From assembly GCA_963729215.1 (NCBI GenBank), contig CAVSND010000023.1, positions 372,001-436,000 on the forward strand: DNA of 64,000 bases, in the 5' to 3' direction. This document shows positions 1 to 7,814 of the stretch, one piece after another (positions within the stretch are counted from its first letter, which is position 1; the number at the start of each line of letters is the position of its first letter). This stretch comes from CAVQJU01 sp963729215. GTDB taxonomy: Bacteria > Acidobacteriota > Vicinamibacteria > Vicinamibacterales > CAVVIG01. The notes below the pieces were generated by a model. The model saw only the letters and a list, made by a program, of their open reading frames with translations. It made no database searches and was not told the origin of the DNA. Made by a program: the position numbers and the translations under genes.

Positions 1-137
1 ACTTTCGAGGCCACTGCCGCGAGGCGGCCGCCGTGCGCGCAGCCGACAAACGCGACACGATCGCCCATTTTCACGCCGGTCATGCTGACGGCCAGGAGGT
101 GCGGGTCGCTCTTTCGCGCGAACGGATTCGGGAGCAT
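1..137 (-). CDS. Class I SAM-dependent methyltransferase-like protein, N-terminal fragment
   Basis: The minus strand from an ATG at 137 reads without a stop to the window edge (45 codons). It begins MLPNPFARKSDPHLL and continues into a stretch reading GDRVAFVGCAHGGRL, which resembles glycine-rich motif I of class I SAM-dependent methyltransferases (hydrophobic strand, then GxxxGG). Only this first strand-loop is visible, so the substrate cannot be inferred. No strong Shine-Dalgarno sequence precedes the ATG. It is transcribed away from the inositol phosphate synthase gene, so 138-244 is a divergent intergenic region. The reading frame is clear; the family call is tentative because most of the protein lies outside the window. 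Confidence 0.5.
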   Translation of the reverse strand, partial: MLPNPFARKSDPHLLAVSMTGVKMGDRVAFVGCAHGGRLAAVASK

Positions 138-201
138 CGCGGGACAGTGTAACGTGGGCGGTGCGGGGTCCGGCAGCCGGAGCCGTCCACATCCGCTCAG
201 A

Positions 202-229
202 GACTGCTGACTGCCGGCTGCCGACTGCG
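202..229. repeat. Degenerate heptamer tandem array (4 units)
   Basis: Four consecutive 7-base units read gactgct, gactgcc, ggctgcc, gactgcg. The array ends one base before a TATAGT hexamer and the inositol phosphate synthase start. Two comparable short arrays occur in this window, at 14771-14879 (7-base units) and 59533-59588 (8-base units). Confidence 0.6.
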
Positions 230-236
230 ATATAGT
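207..236 (+). promoter_or_regulatory. Candidate promoter for the inositol-3-phosphate synthase gene
   Basis: A TATAGT hexamer at 231-236 is preceded, with an 18-base spacer, by CTGACT at 207-212, a moderate match to TTGACA that lies inside the heptamer array. The GTG start at 245 is only 9 bases past the hexamer, so transcription would begin at or next to the start codon and the message could be leaderless; no Shine-Dalgarno sequence is present. Confidence 0.35.
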
Positions 237-244
237 TCTCGTTT

Positions 245-1559
245 GTGCCTACTCCAGTTGATATCGCCCCCGCGCGCGGCAAACTCGGTGTGCTCCTGGT
301 CGGTCTCGGTGCCGTCAGCACGACCTTTATTGCCGGCGTTATCGCCATCCGCAAAGGACTCGCAAAGCCCATCGGTTCGCTGACCCAGATGGGGCACATT
401 CGTCTGGGCAAACGGACGGAAGGCCGTTCGCCCATGATCAATGAGGTCGTGCCGCTCGCCGGGCTCGACGACCTGGTGTTCGGCGGCTGGGACATCTTCT
501 CCGAGGACTGCTACAGCGCCGCGAAAACCGCCGGCGTCCTCGAGCCCGCGCTGCTCGAGCAGGTCCGCCCCGAGCTGGAAAAGATTCGCCCGTGGCCGGC
601 GGTGTTCGATCAGCACTACGTCAAGCGGCTCGACGGTCCCAACGTCAAGAAAGGGAAGACGAAGCGGGACCTCGCCGAGCAGGTGATGGCGGACATCCAG
701 AAGTTCAAGAAAGACAACGGTCTCGATCGCCTCGTCATGATCTGGGCCGGCAGCACCGAGATCTACATGACCGAGAGCGAGGTGCACCAGTCGATGGCGA
801 GCTTCGAGCGCGGGCTCGAAGCCAACGACCCGGCGATTCCGCCGAGCATGGTGTACGCCTACGCCGCAATCCGGGAAGGCATTCCGTACGCGAACGCGGC
901 GCCGAACCTGTCCGCGGACATTCCTGCGCTCGTGGAGCTCGCCTCGCACACGAAGTCGCCGATTGCCGGCAAGGACATGAAGACGGGCCAGACGCTCATC
1001 AAGACGATCATCGCGCCGGGACTCAAGGCGCGGCTGCTCGGCGTCAAGGGCTGGTATTCGACGAACATCCTCGGGCAACCGCGACGGCGAGGTGCTGGAC
1101 GATCCGGAATCGTTCAAGACCAAGGAAGAAACCAAGAAGTCCGCGCTCGATTACATCTTCCAGCCGCACCTGTATCCCGATCTCTACAAGGATCTCTGCC
1201 ACGTCGTGCGGATCAACTATTACCCGCCGCGCGGCGACAACAAGGAAGGCTGGGACAACATCGATCTCGTGGGCTGGCTCGGGTACCCGATGCAGCTCAA
1301 GATCAATTTCCTGTGCCGCGACAGCATTCTGGCGGCGCCCATCGTGCTCGACGTCGCGCTGTTCCTCGACCTCGCCAAGCGCGCCGGCATGAGCGGCATC
1401 CAGGAGTGGCTGTCGTTCTACTTCAAGGCGCCGGTCCACGCGCCGAACCTGTACCCCGAACACGACCTGTTCATCCAGCTGATGAAGCTGAAGAACACCT
1501 TGCGTTACTTCAAGGGCGAAGATCTCATCACGCACCTTGGCCGTGAATACTACGACTAG
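245..1559 (+). CDS. ino1: Inositol-3-phosphate synthase (frame broken by one extra G)
   Basis: This cytosolic NAD-dependent enzyme isomerises glucose 6-phosphate to 1L-myo-inositol 3-phosphate, the first step of inositol synthesis. The NAD-binding motif VGLGAVSTT is at residues 19-27, and the conserved lysine-rich active-site segment SPIAGKDMKTGQT lies near residue 240. The frame runs from GTG 245 to about 1075, then continues one base later as DGEVLDDPESFKTKEE through REYYD and a TAG at 1557-1559. Removing one G from the ggg at 1073-1075 restores TNILGNRDGEV and a 437-residue protein of normal length. The break therefore looks like a homopolymer error rather than a decayed gene. In bacteria inositol feeds phosphatidylinositol-type lipids and inositol-based solutes; which applies here is not shown. 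Confidence 0.9.
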
Positions 1560-2049
1560 CTATACCCAGCCGGCGCTCATCGGCGGGCTGGTCGTGGGCG
1601 TGCTGTCGGCGCTCCCGATCGTGTCCATCGGCAATTTCTGCTGCTGCCTGTGGATCGTGAGCGGAGGCGTGGTCGCGGCGTACGTCGTTCAGGCGAACAG
1701 CACCGAGCCGATGACGCCGGCCGACGGCGCCCTGGCGGGCCTGCTGGCCGGGCTCGTCGGCGCCGTCGTCCATCTGATTCTCTCGATTCCGATCGACATC
1801 GTGATGGGCCCGTTCGAGCGGTCGATGGCCCAGCGCATCATGGACCTGACGGGCAACGCGGAGATGCGCGACGTGCTCCAGCGCTACTCCCAGCGGGAGG
1901 CCGGATTGTTCACGATCATCTTCCGGCGCACGGCCGCCTTCTTCGTCATGCTGGTGGCGGGCGCCGTGTTTTCCACCCTCGGCGGCCTGCTTGGCGCGAT
2001 GATTTTCCGTAAGACACCGCCCGTTCCCCTCGACGCATCACCCCGCTGA
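1537..2049 (+). CDS. Small multi-pass membrane protein, function unknown
   Basis: This 170-residue hydrophobic protein starts at TTG 1537 or, equally plausibly, GTG 1543, and overlaps the end of the inositol phosphate synthase gene by about 20 bases, which suggests translational coupling. Predicted membrane segments by eye are at residues about 13-32, 38-52, 65-88 and 130-155. A Cys cluster (FCCCLW) sits near residue 34 at the end of the first segment. A charged stretch (FERSMAQRIMDLTGNAEMRDVLQRYSQ split over residues 93-120) lies between segments three and four. I do not recognise the family. Membrane location is well supported; function is not. Confidence 0.7.
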   Translation: MAVNTTTSYTQPALIGGLVVGVLSALPIVSIGNFCCCLWIVSGGVVAAYVVQANSTEPMTPADGALAGLLAGLVGAVVHLILSIPIDIVMGPFERSMAQRIMDLTGNAEMRDVLQRYSQREAGLFTIIFRRTAAFFVMLVAGAVFSTLGGLLGAMIFRKTPPVPLDASPR

Positions 2050-2142
2050 CGCCCGGCCTGCACGGTGCTGCACGCGGCTGCTCCCCGCGGCCGCAGCCGA
2101 CACATCTATTGCCAGTCCTGCGTAGCACCGAAAAACTAGACC

Positions 2143-3279
2143 GTGCACTGGGTGTCGATGGCTCTTGCCCTGACGCTTTTCGCCGTCCCGGCCGCTGGCC
2201 TGGCGCAGGCGGCGCGTCCGGCGTCGATGCCCCCGCTGCCCCTCACGCAGATCGACGAACGTGCGGTGTCCGCGGATCTCGATAACCGGGCGTTCTCGCT
2301 GACCTTCGCCCAGCCGGTGGCGGTCAATGACGTCCTGCTCTTGCTCGTGCGCGGGACCAACCTGAGCGTCGTTCCCGATCCGTCGATCAGCGGGTCCTTC
2401 ATCGGCGACCTCAAGTCGGTCACCGTCCGGCAGGCGCTCGGCCTGATTCTTCAGCCCCTCGGGCTGGATTTCACGGTGGACGGCGGACTGATTCGTGTGT
2501 TCCGTCGAGAGCCGGAGACACGTCTGTTCGCCGTCGACTACGCCGCGGGCGAGCGCACGGGCGAGGCCAGCGTCGGCATTGATCCCGCGGCTCGCGCGAA
2601 CGGCAGCTACGCGCGCGTGACCACGGCCACGAAGACAGACGTGTTCGCGGATATTTCGAGGGGCATTCAGGGATTGGTGTCGAACCGCGGAACGTTCAAC
2701 GTCGATCGCAAGGCCGGGCTGGTGCAGGTGACGGATTTCCCGGACCGGCTCGATCGCATTGGCGTGTATCTGGACGCGGTCACCGATCGCGTGCAGCGGC
2801 AGGTGCAGATCGAGGCTCGTGTCGTCGAAGTCGAGCTGAACGGCGAGAAGGCCACGACGCTCGACTGGACGGACCTGAAGCAGACGCGCGACAGCGAGAA
2901 AGTGATGGCAGCGCTGGCCGCGCAGGGGACCGTGACAGTACTCGCCTCGCCCCGCCTCCTCGTCCTGAACAACGAACCGGCCATCGTCAAGACAGACGGG
3001 CTGACGATTGCGGTAACGCCGCAGATTTCACCCGACGCGATCGTGACGTTGAGCCTGAGCCCGATCGTCGGCGCGCCGCAGGGCATGCAGTCGGACATGG
3101 TCGCCCGCGTGGCGGACGGCGCGACGATCGTGGTTGCCGGTTTCGGACGTGACCGGGAAACGCGCGAGCACAAGAACGGCGGCACCTCCGGCGGATGGTT
3201 CGGGCGTTCCACGGTTGTCACGAAAAAACACGTCGAACTCGTCGTCCTCCTGACGCCGAGAATTGTGCCGCTGCCGTAG
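2143..3279 (+). CDS. mshL: MshL/PilQ-like secretin, short form
   Basis: Secretins form the outer-membrane ring through which pili or secreted proteins pass. This 378-residue protein starts at GTG 2143 with a signal peptide (about residues 1-22). An STN-like domain follows at about 50-125, including VNDVLLLLVRGTNLSVVPD and VRQALGLILQPLGLDF. The secretin portion begins at about residue 223 with QIEARVVEVELN and has ASPRLLVLNNEPAIV, then ends with HVELVVLLTPRIV. The region between these blocks is shorter than in typical MshL or PilQ: VEVELNGEK is followed almost at once by the VLASPRLLVLNN strand. It is followed by an MshM-like ATPase and an MshN-like TPR protein, the order of the MSHA pilus locus. 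Whether it forms a complete gated pore is uncertain. Confidence 0.8.
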   Translation: MHWVSMALALTLFAVPAAGLAQAARPASMPPLPLTQIDERAVSADLDNRAFSLTFAQPVAVNDVLLLLVRGTNLSVVPDPSISGSFIGDLKSVTVRQALGLILQPLGLDFTVDGGLIRVFRREPETRLFAVDYAAGERTGEASVGIDPAARANGSYARVTTATKTDVFADISRGIQGLVSNRGTFNVDRKAGLVQVTDFPDRLDRIGVYLDAVTDRVQRQVQIEARVVEVELNGEKATTLDWTDLKQTRDSEKVMAALAAQGTVTVLASPRLLVLNNEPAIVKTDGLTIAVTPQISPDAIVTLSLSPIVGAPQGMQSDMVARVADGATIVVAGFGRDRETREHKNGGTSGGWFGRSTVVTKKHVELVVLLTPRIVPLP

Positions 3280-3283
3280 GCCC

Positions 3284-4624
3284 ATGTACGAGAGCTACTA
3301 CGGATTCGTCGAAAAGCCGTTCAGCCTGACACCGGACCCGAAGTTTCTCTTTCGGAGCCCGTCGCATGCCGGGGCGTTCGAACTGCTGCAGTACGCGATC
3401 CGCCGCCGCGAGGGCTTTGTCGTCATCACCGGCGACATCGGCACGGGGAAGACGACGTTGTGCCGGGCGCTGCTCGAGGAAATCGATCGGTCGACATACA
3501 CGGCGCTGGTGCTGAATCCGTTTCTGTCTGAAGAGGATCTCATCAAGCGGATCCTCCAGGACTTCGGCGTGGTGGCGCGAGACGAGCTCAAGCGAGGCGC
3601 GTTCAGCCGGGCCACCAAGCAGGAACTCATCGACACGCTCTACGATTTTCTGCTCGGTCTGGTCCCGCTCAAGGCGAGCGCCGTGCTGATCATCGACGAA
3701 GCGCAGAACCTGCCGTTGTCGGTGCTCGAGCAGATCCGTATTCTGTCCAATCTCGAGACCGACAAGGAAAAGCTGCTGCAAATCATCCTCGTCGGGCAGC
3801 TGAACCTGCAGACGCTCCTGCGATCGCCCGAACTGCGTCAGCTCGATCAGCGCGTGTCTATTCGCTATCAACTCGATCCGCTCGATCGTGAGGGCGTGTC
3901 GGGGTACGTGGCCCATCGGCTCGCCATTGCGGGGGGATCCGGCGCCGTCGGCTTCACGACGCGCGCGCTCGAGATCGTGCACAGCCTGACGAACGGCATC
4001 CCGCGGCTGATCAACCTGATCTGCGACCGTGCGTTGCTGTCCGGCTTCTCGGTGCGCACAAACCGAATCACGCCCGAGATGGTCATCCAGGCCGCCGAGA
4101 GTCTCGAGGTCCGGCCGGCGTCCTGGAGGCGGTTCGCCTGGGGCGCCTGGCGCGCCCCGCTTCGCGCCGGCATCGCCGTGGTACTGCTGGCATCCGCCCT
4201 TGCCGTCGGCGGCGGCGCGCTTTTGTACCGGATGTATGCGCGGGAATCCGCGGTCGAGGACACGGACGGTCACGTCAGCCGGCGTCTCCCGAACGGCGCC
4301 TCGCTGACGATTCTCGTTGGCGCTTATCCGTTGGCCGCTGCCCGATCTCACGAGGACATCCGGGCGATGACCGAATGGCTCGAGGCGTCTGGTTTTCGCG
4401 TCTACTACTCCGAGACGGACCCGGGCTCGGGCCAGCGCTGGCAACGAGTACTCGCCGGAGCGTACACCGATGCGCAGGCAGCCCGCTTCGACGCCGATCG
4501 TCTCAAACGTGCCGCGCCTTCGCTGGATGCGCGTGTGGTCCCGGCTGAAACGGTGGGCCGCGCCCTGGTCACGGCCGTCGCTCCATCCGACATCGCCCTC
4601 AGGCCCGCCGGGATGGTTCCATGA
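3284..4624 (+). CDS. mshM: MshM/ExeA-type AAA ATPase with C-terminal SPOR-like domain
   Basis: The ATG at 3284 gives MYESYYGFVEKPFSLTPDP, the hallmark start of the ExeA/MshM family, so the in-frame upstream codon at 3263 is not used. The AAA domain fills residues 1-280, with Walker A GDIGTGKTT (50-58) and Walker B VLIIDEAQN (about 134-142). A single transmembrane segment lies at about 295-313. The periplasmic tail (about 335-430) has two repeats of a SPOR-like fold, with LTILVGAYPLAAARSHED and QRVLAGAYTDAQAARFDAD; SPOR domains bind denuded peptidoglycan. In T2SS and MSHA systems such ATPases help place the secretin through the cell wall. It overlaps the next gene by four bases (ATGA), which supports an mshL-mshM-mshN operon. 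Confidence 0.87.
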   Translation: MYESYYGFVEKPFSLTPDPKFLFRSPSHAGAFELLQYAIRRREGFVVITGDIGTGKTTLCRALLEEIDRSTYTALVLNPFLSEEDLIKRILQDFGVVARDELKRGAFSRATKQELIDTLYDFLLGLVPLKASAVLIIDEAQNLPLSVLEQIRILSNLETDKEKLLQIILVGQLNLQTLLRSPELRQLDQRVSIRYQLDPLDREGVSGYVAHRLAIAGGSGAVGFTTRALEIVHSLTNGIPRLINLICDRALLSGFSVRTNRITPEMVIQAAESLEVRPASWRRFAWGAWRAPLRAGIAVVLLASALAVGGGALLYRMYARESAVEDTDGHVSRRLPNGASLTILVGAYPLAAARSHEDIRAMTEWLEASGFRVYYSETDPGSGQRWQRVLAGAYTDAQAARFDADRLKRAAPSLDARVVPAETVGRALVTAVAPSDIALRPAGMVP

Positions 4625-5827
4625 GCCTCATCCTGGACGCGCTCAAGCGAAAGAGGCCGACCGAGGACCTGGACGACAGAGCCGCGGGTGCTCGCGAAGC
4701 GCACTCCGACGCGGTCCTCTCGACGCTGGGCTATCGGCAACCGCGACCGCGCCGTGCCGGTCTCTCGGTCAAGATGCTGCTTCTTTACGGGGCGGCGGCG
4801 ATGGCGATTGGCTTCGTGGGCCTGTCTCTCCTGATCCTGCTGTTCGCGCCTCCTGAGAGGCCGCAACCCGCGCCGGTCACGTCATCGAGCGCGCGTGCGA
4901 TGGGGCCGCCGCCCGCCACGGTTGTTCCCTCCCCCGAGACGGTTGTGCCGGCTCTGGCGACGCCCGTTCCGTCTCCGCCGGCTGTGCCGCCGCCTTCGGC
5001 CGGTCCCGCGCGTGGTCTGTCGGCAACCGTTTCGCCGGGCGCACCCGCTCCGGTTCCGTCCAAGCCAGTTGCCCCTGTTTCGCAGCCGCGAGCATCCACC
5101 AACGCGCGATCGACACCGCAACGGCCCGTCGTGGCTGCTCAACCCGAGCGCGCGACCGCTCAAGCCGCCCGCGCCGCCGCCCCGACGCCGCGGGCTGCAC
5201 CGCCCAGTGAGGCGCCGCAGCGCGAGGTAGCGCCTGTCGTCATGTCCGCGGCGACACCAGCGGCGCCGAATCACTTCGCCCTCGGCCTCTACTATCAGCG
5301 CATCGCGGATTACGATAACGCGCTCGCTCAGTACCGCGCGCTTCTCGAACAGAACGACGCGAGCGCGGAGGGGCACAACAACCTCGGGCTGCTCCTGATG
5401 GATCGCCAGCAACTGGACGATGCGGTGCGCCAATTCGAGCGCGCCGTGGCGATCGACCCCCGGCATGTCACCGCGCACAACAACCTGGGCGTGGCGTTCA
5501 TGCGCCTGAATCGTCCCGACAGCGCCGCCGCCGAGTTTCGTATCGCGATTACGATGCAGCCTCGCAACGTCGAGTCCATCGTGAACCTCGCGCTGGTGCA
5601 GAAGGCGGCCGGTCGAACCGCGGACGCCCGCGACTTGCTGCGCCGTGCGGTGACGATCGATCCGCGAAATCCAGGCTCCGCATTACAACCTTGCCGTCCT
5701 CGCGGACGAGGGCGGTGAAAACGCCGCTGCCGTCGAACACTACCGTGCGTTCCTGAAGTACGGCTCGGTCAGCCACAACGATCTGGTCGTGAGGGTTCGG
5801 GCGCGGATTGCCGCGCTCGCCGGCTGA
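4621..5827 (+). CDS. mshN: MshN/GspB-like TPR protein (frame broken near 5672)
   Basis: The protein starts MSLILDALKRK, the motif typical of GspB and MshN-type pilus/secretion proteins. A membrane segment is at about residues 53-78, followed by a long Pro/Ala-rich periplasmic linker (80-210) and TPR repeats from about 215 to the end (for example ALAQYRALLEQNDASAEGH, AVAIDPRHVTAHNNLG). The frame ends early at 5718, but the reading resumes one base over as APHYNLAVLADEGGENAAA and stops with TGA at 5825-5827. A single extra base in the region 5671-5675 explains this, and the corrected length is 401 residues. Position after mshL and mshM matches MSHA loci, where MshN is the TPR component, so I favour that name over a generic TPR protein. 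Confidence 0.8.
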
Positions 5828-5841
5828 AGTAAGATTCCGGC

Positions 5842-7803
5842 ATGCCCGATCAGCATGCCGAGTTCGACGACCTCCTGCAGGAAGGCCGCACGTTTCCCCC
5901 GCCCCCAGCGTTCAAGACCCAGGCTGTGGCCGCAGACGAAGGCGTCTATGCGGAGGCGGCGCGAGATCCTGAGGCATTCTGGGCTCGTCAGGCAGGGGAG
6001 CTCGAATGGTCGCGTCCGTGGACCAGCGTGCTCGACTGGCAACCGCCGCACGCGAAGTGGTTTGTCGGCGGTCAGCTCAACGCCAGCGTCAATTGCATCG
6101 ATCGTCATCTCCGCGGCGCACGCCGTAACAAGGCCGCCATCATCTGGGAGGGCGAGCCCGGCGATCGACGGACGCTCACATACTTCGATCTCCATCGCGA
6201 GGTCTCGACGTTCGCGAACGTCCTGAAGTCGCTGGGCGCCCGAAAGGGCGACCGGATCGCGATCTACATGCCCCTGGTGCCGGAACTGGCCATCGCGATG
6301 CTCGCCTGCGCCCGCATCGGCGCCGTCCACAGCGTGGTCTTCGGGGGTTTCAGCGCCGAGTCTTTACGCGATCGGATCAACGACGCACAGGCGAAGGTGC
6401 TCATCACGGCCGATGGCGGCTATCGCCGCGGCAACATCGTGGCGCTGAAGGCGATTGCGGACGAGGCGCTGCAGGGGACTCCGTCGATTGAACACGTCGT
6501 TGTACTCAAGCGCGGCGGCGACAAGCCGATCCCCGTCGTCATGAAGGAGGGGCGCGATCAGCGGTACCACGAACTGATCGCCGCTGCCCCCGCGCGCTGC
6601 GAGCCCGAATCGATGGACGCCGAGGACATGCTCTACATCCTCTATACCTCGGGCACGACGGGGAAGCCCAAAGGCATTGTCCACACGACCGGCGGCTACC
6701 TTGTCGGCACCTATGCGACGACCAAGATGGTGTTCGATCTTCGGGAAGACGACGTGTACTGGTGCACGGCCGATCTGGGCTGGGTGACCGGGCACAGCTA
6801 CGTGGTCTACGGTCCGCTCGCCAACGGCGCGACGGTCGTCATGTACGAGGGCGCGCCGGACTGGCCCGAGAAGAATCGGTTCTGGGCCCTCATCGAGAAG
6901 TACGGCGTCACAGTGCTCTACACGGCGCCCACGGCCATTCGCGCGTTCATGCGCTGGGGTACCGAGTGGCCGGAGCGCCACGACCTATCGTCGCTGCGGC
7001 TGCTGGGCTCGGTTGGCGAGCCGATCAATCCCGAGGCGTGGGTGTGGTACCACAAGGTGATTGGGGGAGGCCGCTGCCCGGTCGTGGATACGTGGTGGCA
7101 AACCGAAACGGGCGCGATCATGATCACGCCGCTGCCAGGTCTCACGACGCTCAAGCCCGGGTCCGCGACGCGTACTTTCCCTGGCATCACGGCCGAGATC
7201 CGCAACGAGCGCGGCGACGCCATCGACGTCGGTGGCGGCCTGCTCGCGCTCACGCGTCCCTGGCCGTCCATGCTGCGCGGCATCTACGGCGATCCGGAAC
7301 GCTACGAGCGCCAGTATTGGAGCAAATGGGGACCGGCCGTCTATGTCACCGGCGACGGCGCCAAGCGCGATTCCGACGGCTACTTCTGGCTTCTCGGCCG
7401 TGTGGACGACGTAATCAATGTCGCCGGGCATCGGATTGGCACGATGGAAGTGGAGAGCGCCCTGGTCGATCATCCGAATGTGGCCGAGGCGGCGGTGGTG
7501 GGCCGTTCGCATGAAATCAAGGGCCAGGCGATCGCGGCGTTCGTCACGTTGAAGGACGGAACGCCCGGCACGTCGAAGCTGATGGACGCCCTGAAAGAAC
7601 ATGTCGTCCGGAAGATCGGCGCCATCGCCCGTCCCGACGATGTGTTGTTCACCGCCGACCTCCCGAAAACGCGATCCGGCAAGATCATGCGGCGGCTGCT
7701 GCGCGACATCGCGGAAGGCAAGGCCCTCGGTGACACGACGACGCTTGCCGATCCGGGCGTTGTCGCGAAACTGAAAGCGAACTACGACGAGGAACACGGC
7801 TAG
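5842..7803 (+). CDS. acsA: Acetyl-CoA synthetase
   Basis: This 653-residue cytosolic enzyme activates acetate with ATP and CoA to acetyl-CoA via acetyl-AMP. It shows the adenylate-forming signature YTSGTTGKPKGIVHT (about residues 271-285), the tryptophan-containing acetyl pocket segment TWWQTETGAIMITP (about 418-431), the hinge motif GRVDDVINVAGHRIGT, and the C-terminal PKTRSGKIMRR whose lysine is the usual site of regulatory acetylation. Length and motifs are complete and no frame break is visible. It starts 14 bases after the mshN stop and is followed 11 bases later by a PilM-like gene, so it sits inside the pilus-like gene set. No metabolic link to pili is evident. A propionyl-CoA synthetase role is less likely given the Trp in TWWQTE. 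Confidence 0.95.
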   Translation: MPDQHAEFDDLLQEGRTFPPPPAFKTQAVAADEGVYAEAARDPEAFWARQAGELEWSRPWTSVLDWQPPHAKWFVGGQLNASVNCIDRHLRGARRNKAAIIWEGEPGDRRTLTYFDLHREVSTFANVLKSLGARKGDRIAIYMPLVPELAIAMLACARIGAVHSVVFGGFSAESLRDRINDAQAKVLITADGGYRRGNIVALKAIADEALQGTPSIEHVVVLKRGGDKPIPVVMKEGRDQRYHELIAAAPARCEPESMDAEDMLYILYTSGTTGKPKGIVHTTGGYLVGTYATTKMVFDLREDDVYWCTADLGWVTGHSYVVYGPLANGATVVMYEGAPDWPEKNRFWALIEKYGVTVLYTAPTAIRAFMRWGTEWPERHDLSSLRLLGSVGEPINPEAWVWYHKVIGGGRCPVVDTWWQTETGAIMITPLPGLTTLKPGSATRTFPGITAEIRNERGDAIDVGGGLLALTRPWPSMLRGIYGDPERYERQYWSKWGPAVYVTGDGAKRDSDGYFWLLGRVDDVINVAGHRIGTMEVESALVDHPNVAEAAVVGRSHEIKGQAIAAFVTLKDGTPGTSKLMDALKEHVVRKIGAIARPDDVLFTADLPKTRSGKIMRRLLRDIAEGKALGDTTTLADPGVVAKLKANYDEEHG

Positions 7804-7814
7804 GGTGCTCGAAC

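Noticed and set aside
202..229. CRISPR array or integration site at the tandem arrays
   Set aside because: Units are 7-8 bases with no spacers and no cas genes, integrase or tRNA target nearby.
3218..4444. 408-codon minus-strand frame over the mshM-like ATPase
   Set aside because: Shadow of a well-supported gene; low-complexity Arg/Gln/Asp composition.
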